Below are positions 22,121 to 30,979 of a stretch of DNA of 64,000 bases, piece by piece (within the stretch, counting starts at the first letter, position 1; each line of letters opens with the position of its first letter). A program made the position numbers and the translations under genes. Source of the stretch: Chitinophagaceae bacterium (GTDB taxonomy: Bacteria > Bacteroidota > Bacteroidia > Chitinophagales > Chitinophagaceae); contig JALNZE010000010.1 in assembly GCA_023229465.1 (NCBI GenBank), forward strand, positions 1 to 64,000, read 5' to 3'. Below the pieces are notes generated by a model. It was not told the DNA's origin. It made no database searches and worked only from the letters and a program-made list of their open reading frames with translations.

Positions 22121-24118
22121 TCAAGGTTTAAAATCAATCATAGTCCTCAACTCTTTTGGGTCGTATATCTTTCCGTCCTTTATTACAGTTGTTACTTTTC
22201 TTATGTTTGAAATATTCTCAAGTGGATTTCCTTCAAGAATTATCAAGTCTGCTTTTTTTCCTTCGTCTATTGTCCCCAGTTCCAAATCTTTCTTCATCAC
22301 TCGTGCAGGAACAATTGTTGCTGTTTGGATGGCCTCTAAAGGTGTCAACCCAGCTTGGTTGTACAATTCTATTTCTCTGTACAGAGAGTAACCGGGTATC
22401 ATCATGTCTGTACCAGCAACTATCGGAATACCTTTTCTGTGAATTGCCAAAACAATCTCCTTCGCTGACTCGAACCTATGTTTAGATTTTTCTGCTTCGT
22501 CTTTAGGTAAACCCATACTTCGAAATATTACCTTTAAATTCTCTGTTATATGATTAACCCCAGGTTCAAAAGTGTCTAGTGGTTGGTCAAGTGACCTTCC
22601 AATCCATTCATATATTCCCAATGTTGGGTCAACTACTATATTGTTATCTTTCAGTAATTGTAAAATGCTCTGTGCTGTCGAGTCTGTTATTACTACTTTC
22701 TCTTGTCCTTTTGACAGCATAGCACGATAGATGTATGTAAAATGATTAATCTGGTTTTGTCCTGATTTAACTGCCTCTGTTAAAGTTACGTTTCGTGGTA
22801 CATGCCCTGTTACCGAAAGCCCAAGTTTATGTGCTTCTTCAGCTATAATTTTAATCATTTCAGGCTTTACTGAACTATACAATTTTATTTGCTCGTATCC
22901 TGCCTCTTTGTATCTCTTAACAACAGTTCGTGCTTCATCAGGAGTATTGGCTCGTATTATACCGAGCGCATAAGGGCTATCACCGTCAACGATACCTGCT
23001 TTAATTATTCTTGGACCAACACCTTTATTATTGTCAATAGCATTTTTAACCGAGTTGATAAAGTCAAATTCGTTTCCACAATCCCTGACTGTCGTAACTC
23101 CCGCAGCTAAATAAGCTGGCCCCCATTCTACTTGTTGAAAATGGGCGTGCATATCCCACAAGCCCGGCAATATTGTCTTGCCTGAAACATCTATTGTTAG
23201 TGCATTTTTGGGGATTTTGATTTTTCCTTGTTGACCGACTTTTTGAATGATACCGTCTTTTATTAGGATTATTCCATTGCGTATCACATTACCGGAATTA
23301 ACATCAACAATGTTTCCATTTGATAAAGCAATAACAGGGTTGTCGACTTTTTTCTGTAATTGAAAATTCGCCATTCCATAGTTTGCTGCCATTGAAATAA
23401 ATGATGGCAATAGTTTTATGTAAGATTCATCAATGGCCTCAAACTTATCTCCCTCAGCATCATTCGTGAATAATGCTACCAACTTACCTGTTTGGTCTGT
23501 CCAGATAATCTCATTGCCCCAGATAAGTCCAGCAACAAAGTACCGTTCTAAAATCTCTTTAGAATTATCATTGTTAACCGTGTCATAGCCCGAAAATTTT
23601 ATTTTCACACTGCCAGTAGGATATGTAGTTATTAAATCGGGTTTACCTTTTTCTTTCCAGTATTTTATTAGCTGCATTTGAATGGCTACAGGTGAGTAAC
23701 CATTTATAATAAAATATTGCTTGGTAATTTTTACTTGATTCGTTTCTGTGCCAACCCGGATACTGACATAATCAGAGTTAACTACTCGAACTTCACTGTC
23801 CACATCAGAATGTCGTGAGGTTTTTCCTTTTGTTACAAAATAAGATGGTATGCCTGTCCTGTTTGTAATTAAGGTTGTCTGTAATGGAACATCTTGCCCT
23901 CGGTCGTTAAATTTAAAATCCGATTTAAGTTTTAAGGAGTCACCATAAGAAATAATTGAATAAGTCTCTTTTCCTATTGGTTGTTGGAATTTATGAAGGA
24001 TGAATTTTCCTTTTGATAAGGTGTCTAAAGGGTTACTTTGTCCACGAGAGGTTGCAGGTACGAGTACGATTGTCAACACTACAATGTTGATAATACGAAT
24101 TGTCAGTCTCTTTATCAT
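22121..24118 (-). CDS. Exported amidohydrolase family protein
   Basis: A 665-aa protein with an N-terminal signal peptide (IINIVVLTIVLVPATSRG), a beta-rich N-terminal region of about 230 residues without a recognised family, and a C-terminal metal-dependent amidohydrolase. The latter has HAH (His324 and His326 from this start), a probable carboxylated Lys in YEQIKLYSSV, His in VTGHVP, His in NQINHF, and the metal-binding Asp in VAGTDMMIPG. The C-terminal DLELGTIDEGKKADLIILEGNP segment is the usual composite-domain return. It probably acts as a periplasmic amidase or peptidase of the imidazolonepropionase-like group. The frame extends to 24184, but upstream codons cross the cassette end. The boundaries GTTGGCTGCC / GGCAGCCAAC are a perfect 10-base inverted pair. 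Confidence 0.88.
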   Translation of the reverse strand: MIKRLTIRIINIVVLTIVLVPATSRGQSNPLDTLSKGKFILHKFQQPIGKETYSIISYGDSLKLKSDFKFNDRGQDVPLQTTLITNRTGIPSYFVTKGKTSRHSDVDSEVRVVNSDYVSIRVGTETNQVKITKQYFIINGYSPVAIQMQLIKYWKEKGKPDLITTYPTGSVKIKFSGYDTVNNDNSKEILERYFVAGLIWGNEIIWTDQTGKLVALFTNDAEGDKFEAIDESYIKLLPSFISMAANYGMANFQLQKKVDNPVIALSNGNIVDVNSGNVIRNGIILIKDGIIQKVGQQGKIKIPKNALTIDVSGKTILPGLWDMHAHFQQVEWGPAYLAAGVTTVRDCGNEFDFINSVKNAIDNNKGVGPRIIKAGIVDGDSPYALGIIRANTPDEARTVVKRYKEAGYEQIKLYSSVKPEMIKIIAEEAHKLGLSVTGHVPRNVTLTEAVKSGQNQINHFTYIYRAMLSKGQEKVVITDSTAQSILQLLKDNNIVVDPTLGIYEWIGRSLDQPLDTFEPGVNHITENLKVIFRSMGLPKDEAEKSKHRFESAKEIVLAIHRKGIPIVAGTDMMIPGYSLYREIELYNQAGLTPLEAIQTATIVPARVMKKDLELGTIDEGKKADLIILEGNPLENISNIRKVTTVIKDGKIYDPKELRTMIDFKP

Positions 24119-24142
24119 AACAGTATATTTTAAAGTGAGCAT

Positions 24143-24343
24143 GGCAGCCAACGTTCCAGCATTGGCGTTGTGGCGGAATTTCATGATCCGTCAGCCGGGA
24201 ACTGTTGCTGATTAAAGATACAAAAGCTAATGATTTATTCTATTGCTAAATTTATAACATCAGTTGGAACCTAAGCTGATTTCTTGCTGCCGCTCGGCAC
24301 CCGCGTTCCGTCCACCGCCATAACGCCAATGCAATGTTGGCGG
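24143..24343. repeat. Cassette-type palindromic site (site k)
   Basis: A 201 bp site from GGCAGCCAAC (24143-24152) to GTTGGCGG (24336-24343). The arms CATTGGCGTTGTGGCGGA and TCCACCGCCATAACGCCAATG pair almost perfectly. The centre has ATTAAAGATACAAAAGCTAA, like sites d, g and m. Confidence 0.8.
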
Positions 24344-24376
24344 TTCGTGCATTTTGTAGGAGAACAGGAAGTTGTA

Positions 24377-24550
24377 TTAAGCAATCACCTTTTTTGTCCG
24401 TTTAGCAACGCTTGTCCGACGAGCCTTTTGCTTTGCAATCCTTTTTTTATCTGCTTTAATAAATTCGCTAATAGCTTTTTTTTCCTTTTCTGTTAAAGGC
24501 TTGCCTTTAATGATAAAGTCAACGCCGTCTGGTTCCTTAATGTGTCCCAT
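24377..24550 (-). CDS. Small basic protein, 57 aa, first-partner candidate of the next gene
   Basis: A 57-aa protein starting MGHIKEPDGVDFIIKGKPLTEKEKKAISEF, with an acidic first half and a strongly basic tail (KQKARRTSVAKRTKK). Small proteins of this kind are common in Bacteroidota next to GNAT-like or other small genes; I believe it is an antitoxin-like partner, but the family is not named. It starts two bases after the stop of the 176-aa gene, so the two are cotranscribed. It is the gene closest to site k. Confidence 0.7.
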   Translation of the reverse strand: MGHIKEPDGVDFIIKGKPLTEKEKKAISEFIKADKKRIAKQKARRTSVAKRTKKVIA

Positions 24551-24552
24551 GT

Positions 24553-25083
24553 TTAGATACTTTTAAAATATTTGTCAATAAGTTTATTTGCCGCAATAGT
24601 GTTTATTATCATAAGGTGTCCGCCAAAATGATAAGCGTCTAAGGTTTTAATATAATGGTCAATTAGTTTGGTTTTTGCTGTGAAAGAGAGATAACCATCG
24701 AACCCGTTTTGATACGAAATTTTGCAGGCGTAAGCAACTAAGTTCCCTGGAACTCCTTCATATATTTTATTTCTTCCACGGTTAAAGGGCGCACTTTCAA
24801 GTAAGTCCATGTAAACATGGTCTGGCTCAATTGTGAGACTCAAAAGACCTTGAATGATGTTAGGGTTATTGGTAATTGTCAGCTTGTAAACCTCTTTTGT
24901 ATTGTCATCAAGTTCAGTTTTCCAATTAAAAGCCCATCCATTTTTCTTTGTAACCAGTTTCAAATCGGTTTTCGCTAAACGGCTTACATCCGTAGGAAAG
25001 CTATCGCCTGAAAAAGTATTTTGGATTGAATTTGTCAGCTTGTCAATCTCAAAATGCAGTGCTATTTTTCTGCTTTTTTTCAT
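24553..25083 (-). CDS. GNAT-like protein, 176 aa, possible toxin
   Basis: The C-terminal half looks like an acetyltransferase fold: YMDLLESAPFNRG, an acetyl-CoA-loop-like segment KIYEGVPGNLVAYACKISYQNGFDGYLSFTAK, then HYIKTLDAYHFGGHLMIINT and a short C-terminal helix. The N-terminal 70 residues are beta-rich. Together with the 57-aa gene that follows after 2 bases it forms a two-gene cassette, an arrangement typical of GNAT toxin-antitoxin pairs such as TacAT. Assignment as a toxin is an inference; an ordinary N-acetyltransferase is the alternative. Confidence 0.6.
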   Translation of the reverse strand: MKKSRKIALHFEIDKLTNSIQNTFSGDSFPTDVSRLAKTDLKLVTKKNGWAFNWKTELDDNTKEVYKLTITNNPNIIQGLLSLTIEPDHVYMDLLESAPFNRGRNKIYEGVPGNLVAYACKISYQNGFDGYLSFTAKTKLIDHYIKTLDAYHFGGHLMIINTIAANKLIDKYFKSI

Positions 25084-25357
25084 TTGGCTAAGTTACAAAA
25101 AAAGCATGATTTTCTATAGATAAAATGCTTGTTGTCAAAGTGGACTGCGGCTTATACCTGATTGTTGCACTTTTTTCAACAGCTTTTATGCGTGAACCGC
25201 ACAGTCCCCTGCGGGAGACATGTGCGGAGAACTCCCTTTTTGGGAGTGGCTTAGAGTACACTGTGCGGAGAATGAATATCTTCAACAATATGCACGTCCT
25301 TTCCTTATTAAACCCCCGTAAATATTTATACTATGTCAAATTGGTTTACAAAAATAT
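25084..25357. other. Degenerate inter-cassette region with hairpins
   Basis: No gene is supported. GGCTAAGTTACAAAA near the left end repeats the central segment of the long sites. Further on, a hairpin pairs CCGCAC (25198-25203) with GTGCGG (25222-25227), closely followed by a perfect hairpin ACTCCC-TTTTT-GGGAGT (25231-25247). TGCGGAGAACT here also occurs in site c, so this is probably a worn cassette site whose core words can no longer be recognised. Confidence 0.45.
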
Positions 25358-25828
25358 TTAGTGGCAAGAAAAAAGAGAAAGCAATTCATGTCTATGAATC
25401 AAAGCCTCAACAAGAACAAGCAAAAAAGTACCAATCGCTAAATAAACAGTCCCGTTTGACAGACGCTTATCCCGACTATCCCTTAACTCTCGGGAGATTC
25501 GATCATCAGTAGCTTTCTGTTCATAGCCTCCTTCATTAATGAACATTATGCCCTTAAAGGTTATTTTTAATTGATTTGGAGGATTGTGGGCTGCTTCATC
25601 TTCCGCAGGGTCATAAGCCAATTCAATATATTTATCATCGGCTAAATAGTAGACCATCGGCAGCCAAAAATTTTTTGCAATACCGGCTTCTTGAAAATGC
25701 TTATATAAATAGTGTTCTTGCTTGTTATGGTCTGCTTTCCATTTCTCATAATAAAGGAATTTACCTTCCTCCTGTATGTTATCTCTTAAATATTTTAATG
25801 CTTCATCTAATTGTTTTTCGTATTTCAT
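25358..25828 (-). CDS. Hypothetical protein with C-terminal membrane anchor, 156 aa
   Basis: The first 110 residues are soluble and helical, with many charged and aromatic residues (LRDNIQEEGKFLYYEKWKADHN, then WLPMVYYLADDKYIEL), and resemble a winged-helix-like fold. A short basic stretch (RISRELRDSRDKR) leads into a single membrane helix (VYLAIGTFLLVLVEALI). No family is recognised. The gene is bounded on one side by GCATACAAC (25954-25962), where an IS91-like element is inserted; the matching word on the other side was not found. Confidence 0.6.
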   Translation of the reverse strand: MKYEKQLDEALKYLRDNIQEEGKFLYYEKWKADHNKQEHYLYKHFQEAGIAKNFWLPMVYYLADDKYIELAYDPAEDEAAHNPPNQLKITFKGIMFINEGGYEQKATDDRISRELRDSRDKRLSNGTVYLAIGTFLLVLVEALIHRHELLSLFSCH

Positions 25829-26311
25829 GTGTCAAGCTGTATAAATTTTAATTGTCTTGTCCATCTGTGATTCGTCGCCCGAAAATATATTCATCAGTTC
25901 ATCCGTATTCCGTCAGCTCGGCCACACCCAACCATCCTCGATGATTCTGGATTGCATACAACAATAAGAAAAGTATCCGCAAAGCCCCCATAGAGAGCCC
26001 CGCATACAATCTGCTTGCGGGGCATTGTGGTATACTTTTGTGTTGACCGACTTCGCCGTAATCTTGCCATTAGGGAGAAAGTATCAACCGGAACGTTTCT
26101 TCTTGTTATTTTTTAATCCTGTTTTTTTTGGTTAGGCCAGTTTCAGAGAACCGTTTTTACGGTTTTCCTGTGATCGCCTCTTTAAAGTTAGTGTTTCGCA
26201 TTTTTATTCCCCATTTTATTGATGATTTATTTTTTCCCGGCTATACCGATCCCTATACATCCTTCAATGTTACCGCTGATTGCCCATAAAACAAATGCCT
26301 TTTAACCTTCA

Positions 26312-27505
26312 TTACCCATCATCTCCTTTTTTCCAGGGTTGATACACCAAAAGTAACTGCATGGTGTTTTGATTACAGCATGGGCACTGCGTTATATTTA
26401 TCCCATACTGTTCCAGCAACCTCACCTGTATGGGTATTTTTGCCAACCCCTTGTGTAATGGCAGGTTCATTTTTGCAAGTACCGCATTAATACGGTTTCG
26501 CCTGTTCCTGTTAGCGAGGTAACCGTATGTTCTTATTTTAGTATACCCCTTTGGTAATATATGCTGTGTAAACCGTCGAATGAACTCTTTACTGTTCAAT
26601 TCCATCTGCTTTTGTATATTGCCATCCGCGTAATCTTTATAGGCAAATGCTACCATATTGGCCTGCTCATCAATACCCATGATCCTATGGTTGCTGATGG
26701 CTACTTTATGGGTATACCTGCCTAAGTATTCTATAACAGCATGTGGCCCCGCCAAAGGAGCTTTGGCATAAACAATCCAGTCTTTTTTATACAATATATC
26801 CAGCAACTGTTTTGCATCGGTTTTACCTGACCCACCGGTAGGCCGCCCCGGCAGTATTACTTCACCAGTATCAATGAGGTATCGCAATGCCTCCAAAAAC
26901 TTAGCTCTGTAAACGATACTCATCGCTTTAACAGGAAACAAAAACCGATAGCTATTTTTCTTAGCGTGCCTCCACTCATCATCTGCTATAATACCCCCGC
27001 CACTTACAATACAATGTATGTGTGGATGAAAACTTAAACACTGCCCCCAAGTATGCAGCACACTAATAATGCCCGGCATTGCGCCCAGATACCGGGGATC
27101 TTTGGCAAAACTGAGTAATGTTTGTGAAGATGCTTCGAACAGCAGCTTATACAATAGCCTGCGGTGCCCCATTACTAAGCTGTTCAACTCATGCGGCAGG
27201 GTAAATACTACATGGTAATATTTTACCGGTAACAATTCCTGCATACGCGCTTCTATCCATTCTTGTTTTTTCACTGCTCCGCAGTTCGGGCAATGCCTGT
27301 CCCTGCAACTATGGTATTGGTATTTTATGTGGCCGCAGTCATCATCGCTGCAACGGTACACATGATAACCCATCAATGGGGTACGACAGGTTCTTAGCCG
27401 CTGTAATACCTTTTGAACATGAAGATTTGTTGACTCATCATATGATTGATATTGTTTTTGCAATACCTGCTGCAGGGTGGCCCGTGGCTTTGTATAGGAT
27501 AACAT
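26312..27505 (-). CDS. IS91-family HUH transposase (copy B)
   Basis: A 397-aa rolling-circle transposase. The N-terminal zinc-binding region has CxxC-type pairs in YRCSDDDCGHIKYQYHSCRDRHCPNCG. The HUH metal motif is in SFHPHIHCIVSGGG, and the catalytic tyrosine region is EYLGRYTHKVAISNHRI. The C-terminus ends with another Cys pair (CPCCNQNTM). It cuts and joins single strands at the element's ends. It shares most residues with the copy at 31379. Confidence 0.92.
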   Translation of the reverse strand: MLSYTKPRATLQQVLQKQYQSYDESTNLHVQKVLQRLRTCRTPLMGYHVYRCSDDDCGHIKYQYHSCRDRHCPNCGAVKKQEWIEARMQELLPVKYYHVVFTLPHELNSLVMGHRRLLYKLLFEASSQTLLSFAKDPRYLGAMPGIISVLHTWGQCLSFHPHIHCIVSGGGIIADDEWRHAKKNSYRFLFPVKAMSIVYRAKFLEALRYLIDTGEVILPGRPTGGSGKTDAKQLLDILYKKDWIVYAKAPLAGPHAVIEYLGRYTHKVAISNHRIMGIDEQANMVAFAYKDYADGNIQKQMELNSKEFIRRFTQHILPKGYTKIRTYGYLANRNRRNRINAVLAKMNLPLHKGLAKIPIQVRLLEQYGINITQCPCCNQNTMQLLLVYQPWKKGDDG

Positions 27506-27529
27506 AGTACCATCATTTTATTGTTTGTT

Positions 27530-28447
27530 TTAAAATGATGGTTGATTATCCGGATTATTATCCTTCGGTAATGCATCGTATGGATTTACAATACCCTGTG
27601 TACGTTTGGCAGTAAGATGCATATACAGCATGGTGGTTTGCAGGCTGCTGTGTCCCAATAATTCTTTTACGGTATGCAGATCAGTACCATTATCCACCAG
27701 GTGTGTGGCAAAACTGTGGCGTATGGTATGTACCGAATAGTTTTTACTGTCAAGCCCTAATCTTATAAGTGCGTTTTGAACAGAGTGCTGTATCATGCGC
27801 ATACTAAGTGGTTTGCCGGGAGTGTATCCATTGAATAAATATTCTTTTGGCCTGTATATAATATAATAAGCCCTTAGCTCCAGTAATACCTGTTCAGATA
27901 AAATGGTGAACCTGTCTTTTGCTCCCTTACCCAGTACCACTTTAATGCGCATATTTTTACTGTCGATATCTGCAATCTTTAAAGCCGCTACCTCACCAAG
28001 TCGCATACCGGTACTGTACAATAACATAATAATGGTACGGTGCTTTATATTTTTCACTCCATCAATGAGTGTCCGAATCTCAGCGGCAGACATTATGGGT
28101 GGAAGTTTAGTAGCTTTTCTGGGATAGATAATCGTTGGGATTACATAGGGATGTTTTAATACATGCCGGAAAAAGAATGAAATACTTTGTGCGGCCATCC
28201 TGCATTTTTCCCGACTGCATCCGAGCGATCTTGTCAGGTACAACAGATATTGCATAATCATATCCTCCCTAAAATCGAGCGGATTGATATCAGCAAAATA
28301 AATAAAAAGATAACGGAGCTATGAAAGATAATTACGAATTGTGTAAGGGCTGTAATGACCCAGGGATAAAAATTGACCGGCTTTTACCAATGCCTCAATG
28401 GCTTGAGGACTTAGTGTTTTTTTTCCATGATCTTGAAGTTTTTTAAA
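27530..28447 (-). pseudogene. Tyrosine recombinase of copy B, interrupted by a stop codon
   Basis: The frame matches the recombinase of copy C over its full length but has TAG at 28319-28321 where copy C has GAG (TYLSELRYLF). Downstream of this stop the catalytic residues are intact: Arg in STGMRLGEVAAL, HTIRHSF, GHSSLQTTMLYMH with Tyr. A shorter product could start at an internal ATG (28261) but would lack most of the N-terminal DNA-binding domain. Confidence 0.8.
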
Positions 28448-28511
28448 TGAAATAATACCTCCAAGATAACTATAGAACAAGCACTCAGCGCCGGATAGGC
28501 GATGTTGGTTC

Positions 28512-28708
28512 AACGGACAGGTATTGCTGCAGGTGGGGAATTCATTGTTCGTCCAGCCCGGAACCGCTGCCCAATAAAGATTTAAAAGTACAAGATAAGA
28601 ACTAAAAGCCCAACAGAATTCCGTCCGCCGAAACCGCTGCTGATAGCGAACTACAGCCGAAGATAACAACGTCCAGCCCCACTTGCAGCAATACCCATGT
28701 TAGCTGAT
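28512..28708. repeat. Cassette-type palindromic site (site l), split by the IS
   Basis: The site begins with AAC and GGACAGGTATTGCTGCAGG and ends with GTTAGCTGAT (28699-28708). The arms AGGTATTGCTGCAGGTGGGG and CCCCACTTGCAGCAATACC pair, and GTCCAGCCCGGAACCGCTGCC matches site e. Its proper left word, GCATACAAC, now lies at 25954-25962 on the far side of the IS91-like element. Confidence 0.8.
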
Positions 28709-28714
28709 GTTTTG

Positions 28715-30328
28715 TCAAATTAGGTGGAGTAGCATATTTTTTGTCCCCGCTCCAATTATTTCTTCGGCAATGATTGATATAGAAACTGGCTGTTGGGTAT
28801 CAATGTCATACTTAATCAAATTGTAAGACAAATAAGTTTTACCCTTGTCTTGGTGTTTAATACTACCTGTAGCAGAACCAGCAGCAATAACAGTGATGTC
28901 TTGATGTTTCTGAATTTTCGGTATATGTTTATGTCCGTGCAAAACATATTTAATGCCACGACTTTGTATCCATTCTAAAAATAATTCAGCATCAACAAGC
29001 TTCATTGTTTTTTCAAAGGTTTTTGTCCCAAGAAGGGATTCGTACCATTCTTTAGCATACCAATTTGGATTTTCTATTTCCATTGGATGATGATGAAGTA
29101 ATGCGATGAATGTATAAGATTCTTTGTTTTTGATAGCATCAATTTCGTTCCCAATTTCCATTAATTGGTCTTCACCAATTTTACCCTGTGCAAGCTCTCC
29201 GCCTGTATTTGAGTCAAACTTAATAATCGCAAGTTTTAAATCTTCATAGATTTCAATTTTTGAAGTGCTTGACAGTGATGATATAATTGCTTTTTGATTA
29301 GTTAATAGCTTAAATAATCCGCTTGTGTCAACATCATGATTACCCAAAATGTGTATCGGTTTTTCAAACCCTTTAGAAAGTAAAAGTTCTGAAAATTGTA
29401 AAAATGTCTGCTTGTTTGTTGAACTTGGAGATTGCATTAAATCACCCGTAATAATTGGTATAATTACTGCATCCTCTTCTAGTTTCCCAATTTGGTCTTC
29501 TAGAATTCTAACCACTCTCATAGTTCTTTTTTCAGCCAATTTATTTCCAAAATGTAAGTCGCTTAAATGAAACAAATAAGCATAGTTTTTGGTTTTATTT
29601 TTTCTTTCAAATCTGTCTCGCAAAAAATTAAAGGAATTGTCCTCATAACGAATCACCTTAAATATATCATACAATTCGTTTTCCTCCCTTATTGGCAAAA
29701 ACAATGAATCATCTTTATTCCAAAGAAAAACTCCCGGCCAGTTATCCATTTGATGAAGTGCTTTATCAAATTTTGGAAATACATTTAAAATGGCTTTATC
29801 TTCTTTATTAAATCGTTCTTCAAATTGCAATATTAGGGCTGTATCGCCGGGATGAATTTGAACTATTCGTTCTAAAATATTTTCTCTTGTTAGTAGAGAG
29901 TTTATAGGATTTTGATTATCAAAGCCTGGTAACAAAATTGACTTTACTTTGCATCTAGAAAATAGTCTTGAAATTATTTGCAAGTAGTTAAGAAGTCTTT
30001 CATTTTCAACTAAGAATAAGTCAAGATTATCTTCACCGCCATTGAATTTATTTCTCGACCTTTCCCAGTATTCCCTTGCTCTTTCCCATTCGTGTCGCAT
30101 TTCTTGCCAGTCATGTTGCAAATAGTCTAAGTCTCCTCTTAATCCTCTCCAATACTTTTCGGACATATAGAATTGTTCGGATGTCCTTCTTATTAATTTG
30201 TCAAGAAACTCCATATTAGTCCTTAGCATTTCGTCTGATGAAACAGATTGTTGCAGAAAAGTGTAGACGTTTCCTTCGATAAGATGTCCGACAGAGTTAA
30301 TGTTTTTTATTGTTGTTCTGTATCCCAT
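28715..30328 (-). CDS. Metallophosphoesterase with a novel N-terminal region
   Basis: A 537-aa protein. Residues 250-500 form a calcineurin-like phosphoesterase with all metal motifs: HLSDLHFG (Asp257, His259), TGDLMQ (Asp296), LGNHDVD (Asn330, His331), LLHHHP and HGHKHIP. The first 240 residues are unlike the usual family. They contain a charged, probably coiled-coil stretch rich in Trp, Glu and Arg (DWQEMRHEWERAREYWERSRN) and then a mixed alpha/beta region that may be a sensor domain. Such fusions are typical of defence or signalling effectors; this is an inference. The cassette ends GTTAGCTGAT / ATCAGCTAAC are a perfect 10-base inverted pair. Confidence 0.85.
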   Translation of the reverse strand: MGYRTTIKNINSVGHLIEGNVYTFLQQSVSSDEMLRTNMEFLDKLIRRTSEQFYMSEKYWRGLRGDLDYLQHDWQEMRHEWERAREYWERSRNKFNGGEDNLDLFLVENERLLNYLQIISRLFSRCKVKSILLPGFDNQNPINSLLTRENILERIVQIHPGDTALILQFEERFNKEDKAILNVFPKFDKALHQMDNWPGVFLWNKDDSLFLPIREENELYDIFKVIRYEDNSFNFLRDRFERKNKTKNYAYLFHLSDLHFGNKLAEKRTMRVVRILEDQIGKLEEDAVIIPIITGDLMQSPSSTNKQTFLQFSELLLSKGFEKPIHILGNHDVDTSGLFKLLTNQKAIISSLSSTSKIEIYEDLKLAIIKFDSNTGGELAQGKIGEDQLMEIGNEIDAIKNKESYTFIALLHHHPMEIENPNWYAKEWYESLLGTKTFEKTMKLVDAELFLEWIQSRGIKYVLHGHKHIPKIQKHQDITVIAAGSATGSIKHQDKGKTYLSYNLIKYDIDTQQPVSISIIAEEIIGAGTKNMLLHLI

Positions 30329-30345
30329 ATGAGGTGGTTTAAAAT

Positions 30346-30550
30346 ATCAGCTAACGTCCAAGCATTGAAGCGGTTGGGGAATGTTATTCCGTCGCCCATG
30401 GCTTACTGTTGCTGAACTAAGTTACAAAAGATCATGATATATTCTACTGCCGCTCAGAATTCCCTCAGCCGGAACTGATGCTTGGATATTTGTTGCAGTT
30501 GAAGAACGTTTTTCGTCAGCCCCAATCGCTGCAATGCAATGTTAGCTGAC
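30346..30550. repeat. Cassette-type palindromic site (site m)
   Basis: A 205 bp site from ATCAGCTAAC (30346-30355) to GTTAGCTGAC (30541-30550). The arms CATTGAAGCGGTTGGGG and CCCCAATCGCTGCAATG pair. The centre has CTAAGTTACAAAAGATC and ATGATATATTCTAC. Its left half matches the left half of site d. Confidence 0.8.
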
Positions 30551-30553
30551 GTT

Positions 30554-30979
30554 TTATGACAAAATAGGATTTCCGCACTGATCACAAACAGCTGATGTTA
30601 GTCCTAAGGAACCTGTCGGATAAGCATGTATCATTGATAGGTCATTTGGCAATACAATTTTAACTGCATCAATTGGAGCTACAAAATTTCCGTGGCTATA
30701 GTGAAAACCTGTTTGTTGCCCTGCATAATAAACATAATTAATTTTGCCATTGTCTAGTTGCTCAACACTACCTGATGCAGCTGTATTAATGATGTGATTT
30801 TTATAGTTGTCATAACTTGGGTCATTGAAAATAGATATTTGTCCACTCCCGGTTGGCTCAACTGTGTGTTTGATATACTTGTCTACTTGATAACTGCTTC
30901 CTGTAAAATTTAATTGAGGGTCGAGATTGCTTATTAGTCCCTTTGATAATGCACATGAGTGGCAATAGTGTTTTGTCAT
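30554..30979 (-). CDS. Hypothetical protein with Cys pairs, 141 aa
   Basis: A protein with a CxxC pair near the N-terminus (HYCHSCALSKG) and another near the C-terminus (AVCDQCGNPI), which could together bind zinc. Between them lies a beta-rich middle with many Gly, Ser, Asn and Tyr residues. No family is recognised. It is the cassette nearest to the recombinase, i.e. the first in the array and possibly the latest acquired. The flanks GTTAGCTGAC and GTCAGCTAAC are a perfect 10-base inverted pair. Confidence 0.65.
   Translation of the reverse strand: MTKHYCHSCALSKGLISNLDPQLNFTGSSYQVDKYIKHTVEPTGSGQISIFNDPSYDNYKNHIINTAASGSVEQLDNGKINYVYYAGQQTGFHYSHGNFVAPIDAVKIVLPNDLSMIHAYPTGSLGLTSAVCDQCGNPILS

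Larger units (their letters stand above)
25963..28514 (-). mobile_element. IS91-like element, copy B
   Basis: An element of about 2.55 kb. In minus orientation it runs from GTTGAACCAACATCGCC, through a tyrosine recombinase gene and a HUH transposase gene, to a terminal hairpin ending CTTTTCTTATT. The same ends delimit copy C. The hairpin end abuts GTTGTATGC (minus strand), a cassette core. At the other end the interrupted site continues as GGACAGGTATTGCTGC. The recombinase gene has an in-frame stop, so this copy depends at least partly on others. Confidence 0.85.

Noticed and set aside
25198..25247. Group II intron domain V
   Set aside because: The hairpin has some resemblance in shape, but the AGC triad and bulge are missing and no intron-encoded protein is near.
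25334..25512. Plus-strand frame starting MSNWFTKIFSGKKKEK
   Set aside because: It is antisense to the 3' end of the 156-aa gene, whose membrane helix is convincing; the plus frame is short and low in complexity.
14629..30550. Classical integron attC sites with RYYYAAC / GTTRRRY cores
   Set aside because: The words (GTTAGCT, GTTGTGC, GTTGGCT, GTTGTAC, GTTAGTG) fit only GTTR; the array is therefore described as integron-like, not as a standard integron.
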